The notes under the pieces were generated by a model, which worked only from the letters and a program-made list of their open reading frames with translations, was not told where the DNA came from and made no database searches. Of a DNA stretch of 64,000 nt, positions 7,670 to 16,437 are shown piece after piece. The position numbers were made by a program, and so were the translations under genes. The stretch is from Pantoea rwandensis (lineage in GTDB: Bacteria > Pseudomonadota > Gammaproteobacteria > Enterobacterales > Enterobacteriaceae). The stretch spans positions 29,546 to 93,545 of the forward strand of contig NZ_MLFR01000023.1 of the NCBI RefSeq assembly GCF_002095475.1, given 5' to 3'. Position 1 is the stretch's first letter, and each line of letters opens with the position of its first letter.

Positions 7670-9762
7670 ATGAGCATAAATCGAATTCCTGTCAATTTCA
7701 GCGACCGTCGTCGCCGCGCCACCGATCAGTTTGTTCGTCGCGTGGTAACGGCCTGTGGCGTGGGAATTTTGCTGCTGATGCTGCTACTTTTCTTCTGGCT
7801 CATTTGGGTCGTGTTACCGCTTTTCAGCGCGCCCGGCATGCAAGCCACCACCAATCTGCAACTTTGGGATAAAGCCCCGGTGCTGGCGATGGGCACGGAT
7901 GGCCATCTTGGCTGGCGTATCAGCCGCGATGAAGCACGCTTTATTCCGCTTGATGGACAGCCCGCGGGGCAGGCGTTGCCATTGCCCGGCAAACCCGATG
8001 CGGCGGTATACAGCAGTAACAGCAGCAGCGTGTTACTCAATATGCAGGGTGAACTGCTGCTGATGCAACCGCTGATCCATGGAAATCATGGTGAGTGGTA
8101 CTTCCCGTTTGGCGACCGTCCATTGAGCCTGAAGCAAGGACCGGTCACTCAGATGGCGTTGGCTTCCCTGAGCGACCATCAATGGCGCATTGCCGCACAA
8201 ACGCCGGCGGGCATCAGCGTGATGACGCTGGAAAATCAGCAAACGGTTAATCAGACTTTACTCCCGCAGCAGCAAGCTGAACATCTACTGCTGTCACCTG
8301 ATGGTTCACTGCTGTATGCCAGCGAAGGGCGTCTGCTGCGCGTGTGGCAAATCACCGCCGAGGGCGCGGAACTCCGTGAAACGCAGACACTCAATCAGCG
8401 ACCGCAAAGCCTGCATATCCTGACGGGCGGGCGCACGCTGCTGATTCAGGATGCGCAGGGCGTACAGCAGTGGTTTGCGATTGCGGGTGATAAAGGGCCA
8501 CGTCTGCAACAGATTCATACCTTTGCCCGTAGCGAGGATGCGCTAAGCATCGTGCCTGAACCGCAGCGCCGCGTGTTCGCCACTTTCAATGCCGCTGGAG
8601 AGATCAAGCTGTTTGCCAGTAAACAGCAGGGACCGATTCTCACACGCCAACTGGCGCCGGGTATCCAGTCACTGGCATTTTCACCGCGCGGTGATGCACT
8701 GATTGTTGAACGTGATGGGCAGTGGCAGCAGTTTGCGCTGGATAATCCGTGGCCAGATTTTACCTGGCGCAATTTGTGGCAGAAAATCTGGTACGAGAAC
8801 TATCCGCAGCCCGATTATGTGTGGCAATCCACGGCTGCGGGCGACAGCTATCAGGCTAAATTTAGCTTAATCCCGATGGTGGTTGGCACTTTGAAAGCCG
8901 CCGCGCTGGCGCTGCTGTTTGCCACGCCACTGGCACTGGCAGCGGCGATGTATACCGCATGGTTTATGTCGCCGGGATTACGGCGCTGGGTTAAACCGGG
9001 CATTGAAATGATGGGCGCACTACCGAGTGTGGTGATTGGGCTGATTGCGGGCGTATGGCTGGCTCCACATATCAGTACCGCGCTGGTGGGAGTGCTGCTG
9101 TTGCCACTGGTGCTCGCGGTCACGCTGTTATTGTGTGGGGTGCTCAGTCCTTACCTGCCACTCAGCTGGCGTCGTCCAGGATTTGAAGTGATTTTGCTGT
9201 TGCCGGTGTTGCTGGCCGTGACGTTGCTGACATTGTGGCTGCCGACGCAGCTGTGGCCCAACATGGGTGAGCACCTGGCACATTATGAGCAGCGTAATCT
9301 GTTGGTGGCGGCATTAGCGATGGGCTTTGCCCTGGTCCCCTTAATTTTTACCCTGTCAGAGGATGCGCTGTTTAGCGTGCCAGGGGCGTTAGGGCAAGGT
9401 TCGCTGGCTTTAGGTGCAACACCGTGGCAAACCCTGACACGCGTCGTGCTGCCAGGCGCCTCGGCGGGGATATTTGCGGCATTAATGATTGGTTTTGGTC
9501 GGGCCGTGGTGAAACCATGATCGTGCTGATGGCCACAGGTAACACGCCCGTCAGTGAGGGTGGGCTGTTTGCCGGGTTGCGTGCGCTCTCGGCGAACATC
9601 GCGATTGAAATGCCGGAAGCGGCAGCGGGCAGCGCGCATTACCGCATCTTGTTCCTGAGTGCGCTGCTATTACTGATGTTTACCCTGGTGATTAACACCG
9701 TAGCGGAGCTGATTCGTCAGCGCTTACGGCAGCGTTACAGCCAGCATGAGGGTCAGGGATGA
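7670..9762 (+). pseudogene. PstC-like phosphate permease with large periplasmic domain, frameshifted
   Basis: Two overlapping frames together encode about 697 residues. The first (7670-9520) has a TM helix (about 25-55), a periplasmic domain of about 330 residues with beta-propeller-like repeats ('LLLSPDGSLLYAS', 'LAFSPRGDALIVE'), and then the PstC-type permease helices. It runs off frame at 9506-9511, in the EAA-loop equivalent: the expected RAVGETM reads RAVVKP-stop. Inserting one G in the GG at 9508-9509 restores the family sequence, which continues in the other frame to 9762. No PstS gene is nearby. The lesion could be a real mutation or a sequencing error. Confidence 0.85.
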
Positions 9763-11357
9763 AAGCGATGCGTCAAAATGACCGCTGGCGCTGGCTGACA
9801 GCCGGGGCGGTGGCGGTGTGCCTGCTGGCCTTCACATTGCTCATCGGCTTGTTGGGCTGGCAGGGCGTGCGCGCCTTCTGGCCGCAGCCGGTTGATCAAT
9901 ATCTGTTCCAGCCACCGGAAGGGGCCGCGGTGATGGTGCTGGGTGAAACGCTGCACAAACAGCCGCAGGGTGAGCAGTGGCGCTACGTGGTGAAAACCGG
10001 CAACCGTGATTTTGCGGCACCGGATTTCCGCGTGCTCTACAGCCAAGGTTCAGCAAAAACCCGCCGACCAGCCGATGCAATCGTGTTGCAGCGACGCAGT
10101 GGTGGCAACGCTTACGGCTGGCTCATCGAACTGCGGGAAGATAACGAAGTGTTGACCGCCCGCGACCGTGATGCCCTGCTTCATCAACGTTTGTTGCAGG
10201 TACACGAGACGTTGCGGCAGGCGAGCCATATTCGCCGCGTGAAAATGGCGCGCCTTAACGCTCAACTAGAAAGTTTGCAGCAGCAAGCCGATGAGCAGCA
10301 GCACCGTGGCACTTTTACCCTGCAGGAACAATCGGAATTTGATGCCAACAGTGTGGCGTTACAGCGCAGCTTTAGTGCGCTGGCGCAGCAATTGACGCAT
10401 CTGCAGCACGAGAGCCAGCGCGATACCTTGGTGCTGCGCGATGTACAGGGCCAGGATCACATCATTCCGCTGGCGCAGGTGGTCGATGCCTGGTACCCCA
10501 ATGCGATGTCATGGAGTCAGAAAACTCGTCACTTTTTCAGTCAGATCTGGCAATTCGTGAGCGACTCACCGATATCAGGCGGCGGCGAGAGCGGTGCCTT
10601 CCCGGCTATATTTGGTACGGTATTGATGGTGCTGCTGATGTCGATCATCGTCATGCCGCTGGGCGTGATCGCCGCCGTTTGGCTGCATGAATACGCAGGC
10701 CGCAATGCATTAACGCGATTAGTCCGTATTGCGGTGGTAAACCTCGCTGGCGTGCCCTCGATTGTGTATGGCGTATTTGGTTTGGGCTTTTTTGTCTGGT
10801 TGATTGGCGGCACCCTCGACCAGCTATTTTTCTCACGCTCACTGCCCAATCCGACCTTTGGCACGCCAGGTCTACTCTGGGCGGCATTGACGCTGGCGCT
10901 GCTCACGCTGCCAGTGGTGATTGTGGCGACGGAAGAGGGCTTGTCGCGTATTCCGGATAATCTGCGCCAGGGGTCTTTGGCTCTCGGCGCGACCCAAGCG
11001 GAAACGCTGTGGCGTGTGGTATTACCGCTGGCGGTGCCAGCGATGCTGACCGGTCTGATTTTGGCGGTAGCGCGCGCGGCGGGTGAAACCGCACCGCTGA
11101 TGCTGGTGGGTGTGGTGAAGATGGCACCTGAGCTTCCGGTCGATGCGGTGTTCCCGTACCTGCATCTGGACCGCAAATTTATGCACCTCGGCTTTCAGAT
11201 TTACGATTTGGCTTTCCAGAGTCCCAATATCGACGCTGACCGACCGCTGGTTTACGCTACCGCATTACTGCTGGTGGTGATTATCCTGTCGCTTAATTTG
11301 CTGGCCATGGCACTACGCCATCGTCTGCGTGAGCGTTACCGGCTTATGACGCATTAA
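9759..11357 (+). CDS. PstA-like phosphate permease with periplasmic insert
   Basis: The 532-residue protein is about 235 residues longer than E. coli PstA. After a first TM helix (about 15-38) comes a large periplasmic region that includes a Gln-rich coiled coil (about 140-215). Canonical PstA helices and the EAA loop follow: 'RQGSLALGATQAETLWRVVLP' and 'GETAPLMLVG' near residues 400-450. Its ATGA start overlaps the stop of the upstream permease gene, showing translational coupling. It would form the membrane channel with the PstC-like partner. Confidence 0.88.
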   Translation: MKAMRQNDRWRWLTAGAVAVCLLAFTLLIGLLGWQGVRAFWPQPVDQYLFQPPEGAAVMVLGETLHKQPQGEQWRYVVKTGNRDFAAPDFRVLYSQGSAKTRRPADAIVLQRRSGGNAYGWLIELREDNEVLTARDRDALLHQRLLQVHETLRQASHIRRVKMARLNAQLESLQQQADEQQHRGTFTLQEQSEFDANSVALQRSFSALAQQLTHLQHESQRDTLVLRDVQGQDHIIPLAQVVDAWYPNAMSWSQKTRHFFSQIWQFVSDSPISGGGESGAFPAIFGTVLMVLLMSIIVMPLGVIAAVWLHEYAGRNALTRLVRIAVVNLAGVPSIVYGVFGLGFFVWLIGGTLDQLFFSRSLPNPTFGTPGLLWAALTLALLTLPVVIVATEEGLSRIPDNLRQGSLALGATQAETLWRVVLPLAVPAMLTGLILAVARAAGETAPLMLVGVVKMAPELPVDAVFPYLHLDRKFMHLGFQIYDLAFQSPNIDADRPLVYATALLLVVIILSLNLLAMALRHRLRERYRLMTH

Positions 11358-11368
11358 AAGGTTTATAG

Positions 11369-12136
11369 ATGACGCCCGATTACGACATCGCATTGACCGT
11401 TAACCAGCTTTCGTTGTGGTACGGCGAGCGCCAGGCGCTGAACAGTATTGATTTGCAGATCCCTAAAAATCGCATTACCGCGCTGATCGGTCCCTCTGGC
11501 TGTGGGAAATCAACGCTGCTGCGCTGCTTTAATCGCATGAATGATGTGATTGATCGCTGCCGTATTGAGGGGGAGATCCTGCTCGATCAACATGCGGTGA
11601 TGCAGGAAAATCAGGATCTGCCCGCGCTGCGTCGCCGTATTGGCATGGTGTTTCAGCGACCCAATCCGTTCCCAAAATCCATTTATGAAAATGTGGTGTA
11701 TGGCCTGCGTCTGCAAGGTGTGCGCGACCGCCGGGTGCTGAATGAAGCCTGCGAGCGTGCATTGCGGGCCGCAGCATTGTGGAGCGAAGTGAAAGATCAG
11801 CTGGCACAGAATGCGTTGACGCTCTCTAGCGGCCAGCAGCAGCGCTTAGTGATTGCGCGAGCCATCGCCATTGAACCGGAAGTGTTGTTGCTGGATGAGC
11901 CGACATCGGCGCTGGATCCGATTTCAACGTTGGTTATCGAAGAGTTGATGACTACGCTGAAGCAGCATTTCACCTTAGTGTTGGTGACGCACAACATGCA
12001 GCAGGCGGCACGCGTGTCCGACTACACGGCGTTTATGCATAATGGCCAACTGGTGGAGTTCGACGAAACTGATCGGATATTCACCTCACCTAGAGCGCGA
12101 AAAACCGAGGATTACATTACGGGTAGGTTTGGGTAA
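11369..12136 (+). CDS. pstB: PstB-type phosphate ABC transporter ATPase
   Basis: A 255-residue ATPase with Walker A 'GPSGCGKST' (41-49), Q-loop 'VFQRPNPFPKSIYENV', signature 'LSSGQQQR' and Walker B 'LLLDEPTSALDP'. The 'QRPNPFP' motif and 'RCFNRMND' after Walker A are diagnostic of PstB rather than of other importers. It drives the two preceding permeases and starts 11 bp behind them. The operon lacks pstS and phoU, so substrate delivery must come from another locus or from the permeases' own periplasmic domains. Confidence 0.93.
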   Translation: MTPDYDIALTVNQLSLWYGERQALNSIDLQIPKNRITALIGPSGCGKSTLLRCFNRMNDVIDRCRIEGEILLDQHAVMQENQDLPALRRRIGMVFQRPNPFPKSIYENVVYGLRLQGVRDRRVLNEACERALRAAALWSEVKDQLAQNALTLSSGQQQRLVIARAIAIEPEVLLLDEPTSALDPISTLVIEELMTTLKQHFTLVLVTHNMQQAARVSDYTAFMHNGQLVEFDETDRIFTSPRARKTEDYITGRFG

Positions 12137-12141
12137 TTTTG

Positions 12142-12440
12142 CGATTTAAAGCGGCGTAATTTCTGCATGCAATAAAAAAACAGCGTGATAAATCGCGTAA
12201 TGCCGCTCACTTAAGCCAATCAGTGCGTATTTAAGCCGGTACGCATGAATGCGTACCCTACGAAAACCGCACCGAACAATGTTGGGCCGTAATTAACCAC
12301 ACCTAGCAATGTAGGGTTGCCATTGACTGCACCGAACAATGTAGAGTTGCCATTAACTGCACCTAACAATGTAGGGTCGCCATTAATGCGACCGAAACGC
12401 ACTTAAGTAACAAGCATTACACGATAAATCGCGACGTTAC
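12142..12440. repeat. Repeat-rich intergenic region with second composite element
   Basis: Four 30-bp units begin at 12271, 12301, 12331 and 12361, each starting ACC(G/T)A(A/G)CAAT and continuing to a CCATTAA-type half hairpin. The tail (from about 12390) has GACCGAAACGCACTTAA and AAGCATTAC, as at 121-155. Upstream is an inverted B-type hairpin (12239-12262, stem TACGCATGAATGCGTA). Degenerate C-type hairpins flank both sides (about 12145-12215 and 12420-12440). No gene is supported here; the in-frame 10-residue repeat ORF on the minus strand is a by-product of the 30-bp period. Confidence 0.8.
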
Positions 12441-12445
12441 GCTGG

Positions 12446-13084
12446 TCAGTCGTGCGCGTAACCGGCAGGCGGCAGCGCTTGCCCATCCAGCCAGGCCTTG
12501 CCTTCACGCATCTGCAAACGTCCATCGACAAACCAGCTGATCACCAGCGGATAGATCGCATGCTCCTGATGCTGCACACGTGCCGTGATTTCTGCTTCAT
12601 CATCTTCAGCAAATACCGGCACACGTGCCTGTAGAATCACCGGTCCACCATCCAGCTCATCGGTGACAAAGTGCACCGATGTACCGTGCTCTTCATCGCC
12701 ATTTTCGAGTGCCTGACGATGGGTATGCAGTCCGGGGTATTTCGGCAACAGCGACGGATGAATATTCACCAAGCGGTCGTGATAGTGCGCGACAAAAGCT
12801 TGGCTGAGAATGCGCATATAACCGGCCAGCACCACCAGGTCCGGCGCATAAGCGTCGATTTCCTGCATTAGCTGGCGATCAAAGGCATCACGGTCGGCGA
12901 AATCACTGGCGGCGAGCGCATGGGTGGGCACATTCGCTTCCTGCGCACGCGTCAAACCAAACGCTGAGGCCTTATTACTGAAAACGGCAGCGAGGCTGCC
13001 GTTGATACGCCCGCTTGCGCAGGCGTCAAGGATGGACTGAAGATTGCTACCGTTGCCGGAGATCAGTACAACCAGTTTTTTCAT
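12446..13084 (-). CDS. purN: Phosphoribosylglycinamide formyltransferase
   Basis: The 212-residue enzyme transfers a formyl group from 10-formyl-THF to GAR, the third step of IMP synthesis. 'KKLVVLISGNGSNLQSIL' (2-19) is the phosphate-binding start. 'HPSLLPKYPGLHTHRQAL' (about 108-125) and 'GTSVHFVTDELDGGPVI' carry the catalytic Asn/His/Asp framework of the family. Its ATG overlaps the purM stop by 4 bases (ATGA), so purM and purN are translationally coupled, as in E. coli. Confidence 0.97.
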   Translation of the reverse strand: MKKLVVLISGNGSNLQSILDACASGRINGSLAAVFSNKASAFGLTRAQEANVPTHALAASDFADRDAFDRQLMQEIDAYAPDLVVLAGYMRILSQAFVAHYHDRLVNIHPSLLPKYPGLHTHRQALENGDEEHGTSVHFVTDELDGGPVILQARVPVFAEDDEAEITARVQHQEHAIYPLVISWFVDGRLQMREGKAWLDGQALPPAGYAHD

Positions 13085-14121
13085 GAATTAATAACCACTC
13101 GCTCTTCAGCGTCAGAGGCTTTAATCACACCGATTTTCCACGCTTGCTCGCCAGCGTCGGTCATCAGCTGTACCGCTTTATCGGCATCTGCCGGGCTCAG
13201 CGCGATGATCATGCCCACGCCGCAGTTAAAGGTACGGTACATTTCGTGACGGCTGACGTTGCCTGCCTGCTGCAACCAAGTGAACACAGACGGCCACTGC
13301 CAGCTCTTCTCGTCAATTACCGCCTGAGTATTGTCTGGCAGCACGCGTGGGATATTTTCCCAGAAGCCGCCACCGGTCAGGTGAGAAATCGCGTGCACAT
13401 CCACCTGTTCGATCAGGCTAAGGATGTTTTTCACGTAGATGCGGGTCGGTGCCAGCAGGTGATCGGCCAGTGGTTTGTCATCCAGCTGTTTGGTTTCTGG
13501 GTCAGTCTGGCTGACTTCCAGAATTTTACGCACCAGAGAATAACCGTTCGAATGTGGGCCGCTTGAGCCCAGTGCGATCAGCACGTCGCCGTCTTGCACT
13601 TTCGAACCGTCAATAATTTCTGATTTTTCTACCACGCCAACACAGAAGCCGGCCACGTCGTAATCTTCGCCGTGATACATGCCTGGCATCTCTGCGGTTT
13701 CACCGCCCACCAGTGCACAACCTGACTGCAAGCAACCTTCGGCGATGCCGGTAATCACGGCAGATGCGGTGTCCACATCCAGTTTGCCGGTCGCGTAGTA
13801 GTCGAGGAAGAACAGCGGCTCAGCGCCTTGCACAATCAGGTCGTTTACACACATCGCAACCAGATCGATGCCGATACTGTCATGACGTTTGAGATCCATC
13901 GCCAGACGCAGCTTGGTGCCGACGCCATCGGTTCCGGAGACCAGCACAGGCTCGCGGTATTTCTGCGGCAGCGCACAGAGCGCGCCAAAGCCACCCAGTC
14001 CACCCATCACTTCCGGGCGGCGAGTTTTCTTTACTACGCCTTTAATACGGTCAACCAGATCGTTACCAGCATCGATATCAACACCGGCGTCTTTGTAGCT
14101 GAGAGAGGTTTTGTCGGTCAC
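13081..14121 (-). CDS. purM: Phosphoribosylformylglycinamidine cyclo-ligase
   Basis: The 346-residue AIR synthetase (E. coli 345) makes AIR from FGAM and ATP. Family landmarks are 'VSGTDGVGTKLRLA', 'GIDLVAMCVNDL', 'LVGGETAEMPGMY' and 'HLTGGGFWENIPR'. I place the start at the GTG at 14121 because it gives the family N-terminus (TDKTSLSYKDAGVDIDAG) and has GGGGA about 7 bases upstream. The longer frame to 14190 would add 23 residues absent from the family and reach into the PurR operator. First gene of purMN. Confidence 0.95.
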   Translation of the reverse strand: MTDKTSLSYKDAGVDIDAGNDLVDRIKGVVKKTRRPEVMGGLGGFGALCALPQKYREPVLVSGTDGVGTKLRLAMDLKRHDSIGIDLVAMCVNDLIVQGAEPLFFLDYYATGKLDVDTASAVITGIAEGCLQSGCALVGGETAEMPGMYHGEDYDVAGFCVGVVEKSEIIDGSKVQDGDVLIALGSSGPHSNGYSLVRKILEVSQTDPETKQLDDKPLADHLLAPTRIYVKNILSLIEQVDVHAISHLTGGGFWENIPRVLPDNTQAVIDEKSWQWPSVFTWLQQAGNVSRHEMYRTFNCGVGMIIALSPADADKAVQLMTDAGEQAWKIGVIKASDAEERVVINS

Positions 14122-14184
14122 TGCGGAATCCCCACGCGAATTGCGGTTGGTGGCAAAAATTAAGCGCGCTAATTCTATCAGTGC

Positions 14185-14200
14185 AGGCAAACGTTTGCGA
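14185..14200 (-). promoter_or_regulatory. PurR operator upstream of purMN
   Basis: AGGCAAACGTTTGCGA contains the perfect 12-bp palindrome GCAAACGTTTGC (14187-14198), matching the known PurR box centre. It lies 64-79 bp upstream of the purM GTG. A minus-strand -10-like hexamer TAGAAT (complement of 14172-14177) lies just downstream of it, so bound PurR would block the promoter. This predicts purine repression of purMN, as in E. coli. Confidence 0.88.
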
Positions 14201-14311
14201 GTGCCATCTCACGCCGCTTTGCACAGCGCTGGTTTTTCGCCAATCCTTATGATTACGCGGATTGCGCTAAGCCATTGACCAATGACAAGTGGCGCAGCGG
14301 CAAAAAGGCGG

Positions 14312-14333
14312 TATAATCCGGCGATTTTTTTTT
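14312..14333 (+). promoter_or_regulatory. upp promoter -10 and UTP-sensing initial transcribed T-tract
   Basis: TATAAT (14312-14317) is followed by CCGGC and then GA plus nine T residues (14323-14333). In E. coli upp, a GA followed by a T-run at the start site allows UTP-dependent choice of start site and reiterative addition of U, which lowers upp expression when UTP is high. The arrangement here is nearly the same. No good -35 hexamer is visible at 16-18 bp spacing. Confidence 0.75.
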
Positions 14334-14361
14334 AGCTCAACTCAATTCCGGGAGAACAATC

Positions 14362-14988
14362 ATGAAGATCGTGGAAGTCAAACACCCGCTGGTCAAACAT
14401 AAACTGGGCCTGATGCGTGAGCATGATATCAGCACCAAACGCTTCCGCGAGCTGGCCTCGGAAGTCGGCAGCCTGCTGACTTATGAAGCCACCGCCGATC
14501 TGGCCACTGAGCGCGTCACCATCGAAGGCTGGAATGGCCCGGTCGACGTCGACCAAATCAAAGGCAAAAAAATCACCGTGGTGCCGATCCTGCGTGCGGG
14601 CCTCGGCATGATGGAAGGCGTGCTGGAACACGTTCCAAGCGCGCGTATCAGCGTGGTGGGTGTCTACCGTGATGAAGAGACGCTGGAGCCAGTACCGTAC
14701 TTCCAGAAGCTGGTGTCTAACATCGAAGAGCGCCTGGCGCTGGTGGTTGACCCGATGCTGGCCACCGGTGGTTCGATGATCGCCACCATCGACCTGCTGA
14801 AAAAAGCCGGCTGCAACAGCATTAAAGTGCTGGTGCTGGTAGCCGCGCCAGAAGGTATTGCGGCGTTGGAAAAAGCGCATCCAGACGTTGAACTCTACAC
14901 CGCGTCAATCGATCAGGGATTGAACGAGAAGGGCTATATCATTCCAGGTCTCGGCGATGCCGGCGATAAGATCTTCGGAACGAAATAA
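14362..14988 (+). CDS. upp: Uracil phosphoribosyltransferase
   Basis: The 208-residue salvage enzyme converts uracil and PRPP to UMP. 'VVDPMLATGGSM' (about 129-140) is the PRPP-binding loop and the C-terminal 'YIIPGLGDAGDKIFGTK' is the uracil-binding end of the family. Length equals E. coli Upp. A GGGAG ribosome-binding site precedes the start. It forms an operon with uraA, separated by a terminator-like hairpin. Confidence 0.98.
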   Translation: MKIVEVKHPLVKHKLGLMREHDISTKRFRELASEVGSLLTYEATADLATERVTIEGWNGPVDVDQIKGKKITVVPILRAGLGMMEGVLEHVPSARISVVGVYRDEETLEPVPYFQKLVSNIEERLALVVDPMLATGGSMIATIDLLKKAGCNSIKVLVLVAAPEGIAALEKAHPDVELYTASIDQGLNEKGYIIPGLGDAGDKIFGTK

Positions 14989-14998
14989 ATAAAGCATC

Positions 14999-15026
14999 AA
15001 GCCGGCCAGAGAGTCGGCTTTTTTTT
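14999..15026 (+). terminator. Hairpin with T-run between upp and uraA
   Basis: Arms AAGCCG (14999-15004) and CGGCTT (15015-15020), extended by two further pairs, are followed by a run of eight T. It has the form of an intrinsic terminator. Because uraA follows in the same direction 35 bp later, it probably reduces rather than abolishes read-through into uraA. Confidence 0.75.
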
Positions 15027-15060
15027 GGCAAAAAATAAAACATAACTCAAGGGGATATCA

Positions 15061-16344
15061 ATGACTCGTCGCGCGATCGGGGTAGACGAACGTCCACCGC
15101 TGCTGCAAACCATTCCACTCAGCCTGCAACACCTGTTCGCCATGTTTGGTGCCACGGTGCTGGTGCCGATTCTGTTCCACATCAACCCGGCCACCGTTCT
15201 GCTGTTCAACGGCGTCGGCACGTTGCTGTATCTGTTTATCTGCAAAGGCAAAATTCCGGCGTATTTAGGATCGAGCTTTGCCTTTATTTCACCGGTGCTG
15301 CTGCTATTACCGCTGGGTTATGAAGTGGCGCTGGGCGGCTTTATTCTGTGTGGTTTCCTGTTCTGTGTGGTGGCGCTGATTGTGAAAAAAGCCGGCACTG
15401 GCTGGCTTGACGTGATGTTCCCACCCGCCGCGATGGGTGCGATTGTCGCGGTGATCGGTCTGGAACTGGCAGGTGTTGCCGCGAATATGGCGGGCTTGCT
15501 GCCTGCAGATGGCACCTCGGCTGACAGCAAAACCATTATCATCTCAATGGTGACGCTGGCTGTCACCGTGTTTGGTTCGGTGCTGTTCCGTGGTTTTCTC
15601 GCCATCATCCCGATTCTGATCGGTGTACTGGTGGGCTATGCACTCTCTACCTTCATGGGAATCGTCAACTGGCAGTCCGTTGCTGATGCGCCATGGTTTG
15701 CGCTGCCCACCTTCTACACGCCACGCTTCGAATGGGCGGCGATGTTGACGATCTTGCCAGCCGCTTTGGTCGTGATCGCTGAGCACGTTGGCCACTTAGT
15801 TGTCACCGCCAATATCGTGAAAAAAGATCTGATTCGCGACCCGGGTCTGCATCGCTCTATGTTCGCCAACGGTTTATCCACCATGATCTCCGGCTTCTTC
15901 GGTTCAACTCCGAACACCACCTACGGCGAAAACATCGGCGTGATGGCGATCACTCGCGTATACAGCACCTGGGTGATTGGCGGGGCGGCGATCTTCGCGA
16001 TTCTGCTCTCTTGCGTAGGTAAACTGGCAGCCGCGATTCAAGCGATCCCGGTGCCGGTGATGGGCGGAGTTTCCTTGCTGCTGTACGGCGTGATTGGTGC
16101 TTCCGGTATTCGTGTACTGATTGAATCCAAAGTGGATTACAACAAAGCGCAGAACCTGATCCTGACCTCCGTGATCCTGATCATTGGCGTGAGCGGCGCG
16201 AAAGTACACATCGGTGCTGCAGAGCTGAAAGGCATGGCGCTGGCGACCATCGTGGGCGTGGCCTTGGCACTGATTTTCCGCGTAATCAACCTATTACGCC
16301 CGGAAGAGGTGGTGCTGGATGCGGAAGAGAAGCGCGAAGCCTAA
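15061..16344 (+). CDS. uraA: Uracil:proton symporter UraA
   Basis: The 427-residue inner-membrane carrier belongs to the NCS2/UraA family. It begins 'TRRAIGVDERPPLLQTIPLSLQHLFAMFGATVLVP' and continues with about 14 membrane helices. The 'TTYGENIGVMAITRVYS' segment in the core domain holds the uracil-coordinating Glu region, and 'AEHVGHLV' gives the second Glu region. It imports the uracil that Upp converts to UMP. Ribosome-binding site AAGGGG lies upstream. Confidence 0.97.
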   Translation: MTRRAIGVDERPPLLQTIPLSLQHLFAMFGATVLVPILFHINPATVLLFNGVGTLLYLFICKGKIPAYLGSSFAFISPVLLLLPLGYEVALGGFILCGFLFCVVALIVKKAGTGWLDVMFPPAAMGAIVAVIGLELAGVAANMAGLLPADGTSADSKTIIISMVTLAVTVFGSVLFRGFLAIIPILIGVLVGYALSTFMGIVNWQSVADAPWFALPTFYTPRFEWAAMLTILPAALVVIAEHVGHLVVTANIVKKDLIRDPGLHRSMFANGLSTMISGFFGSTPNTTYGENIGVMAITRVYSTWVIGGAAIFAILLSCVGKLAAAIQAIPVPVMGGVSLLLYGVIGASGIRVLIESKVDYNKAQNLILTSVILIIGVSGAKVHIGAAELKGMALATIVGVALALIFRVINLLRPEEVVLDAEEKREA

Positions 16345-16437
16345 TGCGCTTAGCCGGGCAGGGAAGCCTGGTTCATCTCTTGCAAAGATCATGATAAACT
16401 TGCGCCGTTTTCTGCCTGCTCATCCGTTGAGGTACTT

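Noticed and set aside
12220..12402. Minus-strand 60-codon frame with 10-residue repeats (GAVNGN..LLG)
   Set aside because: The periodicity comes from the 30-bp DNA repeats, which keep any frame open; no ribosome-binding site, and the similar repeat at the window start does not keep such a frame.
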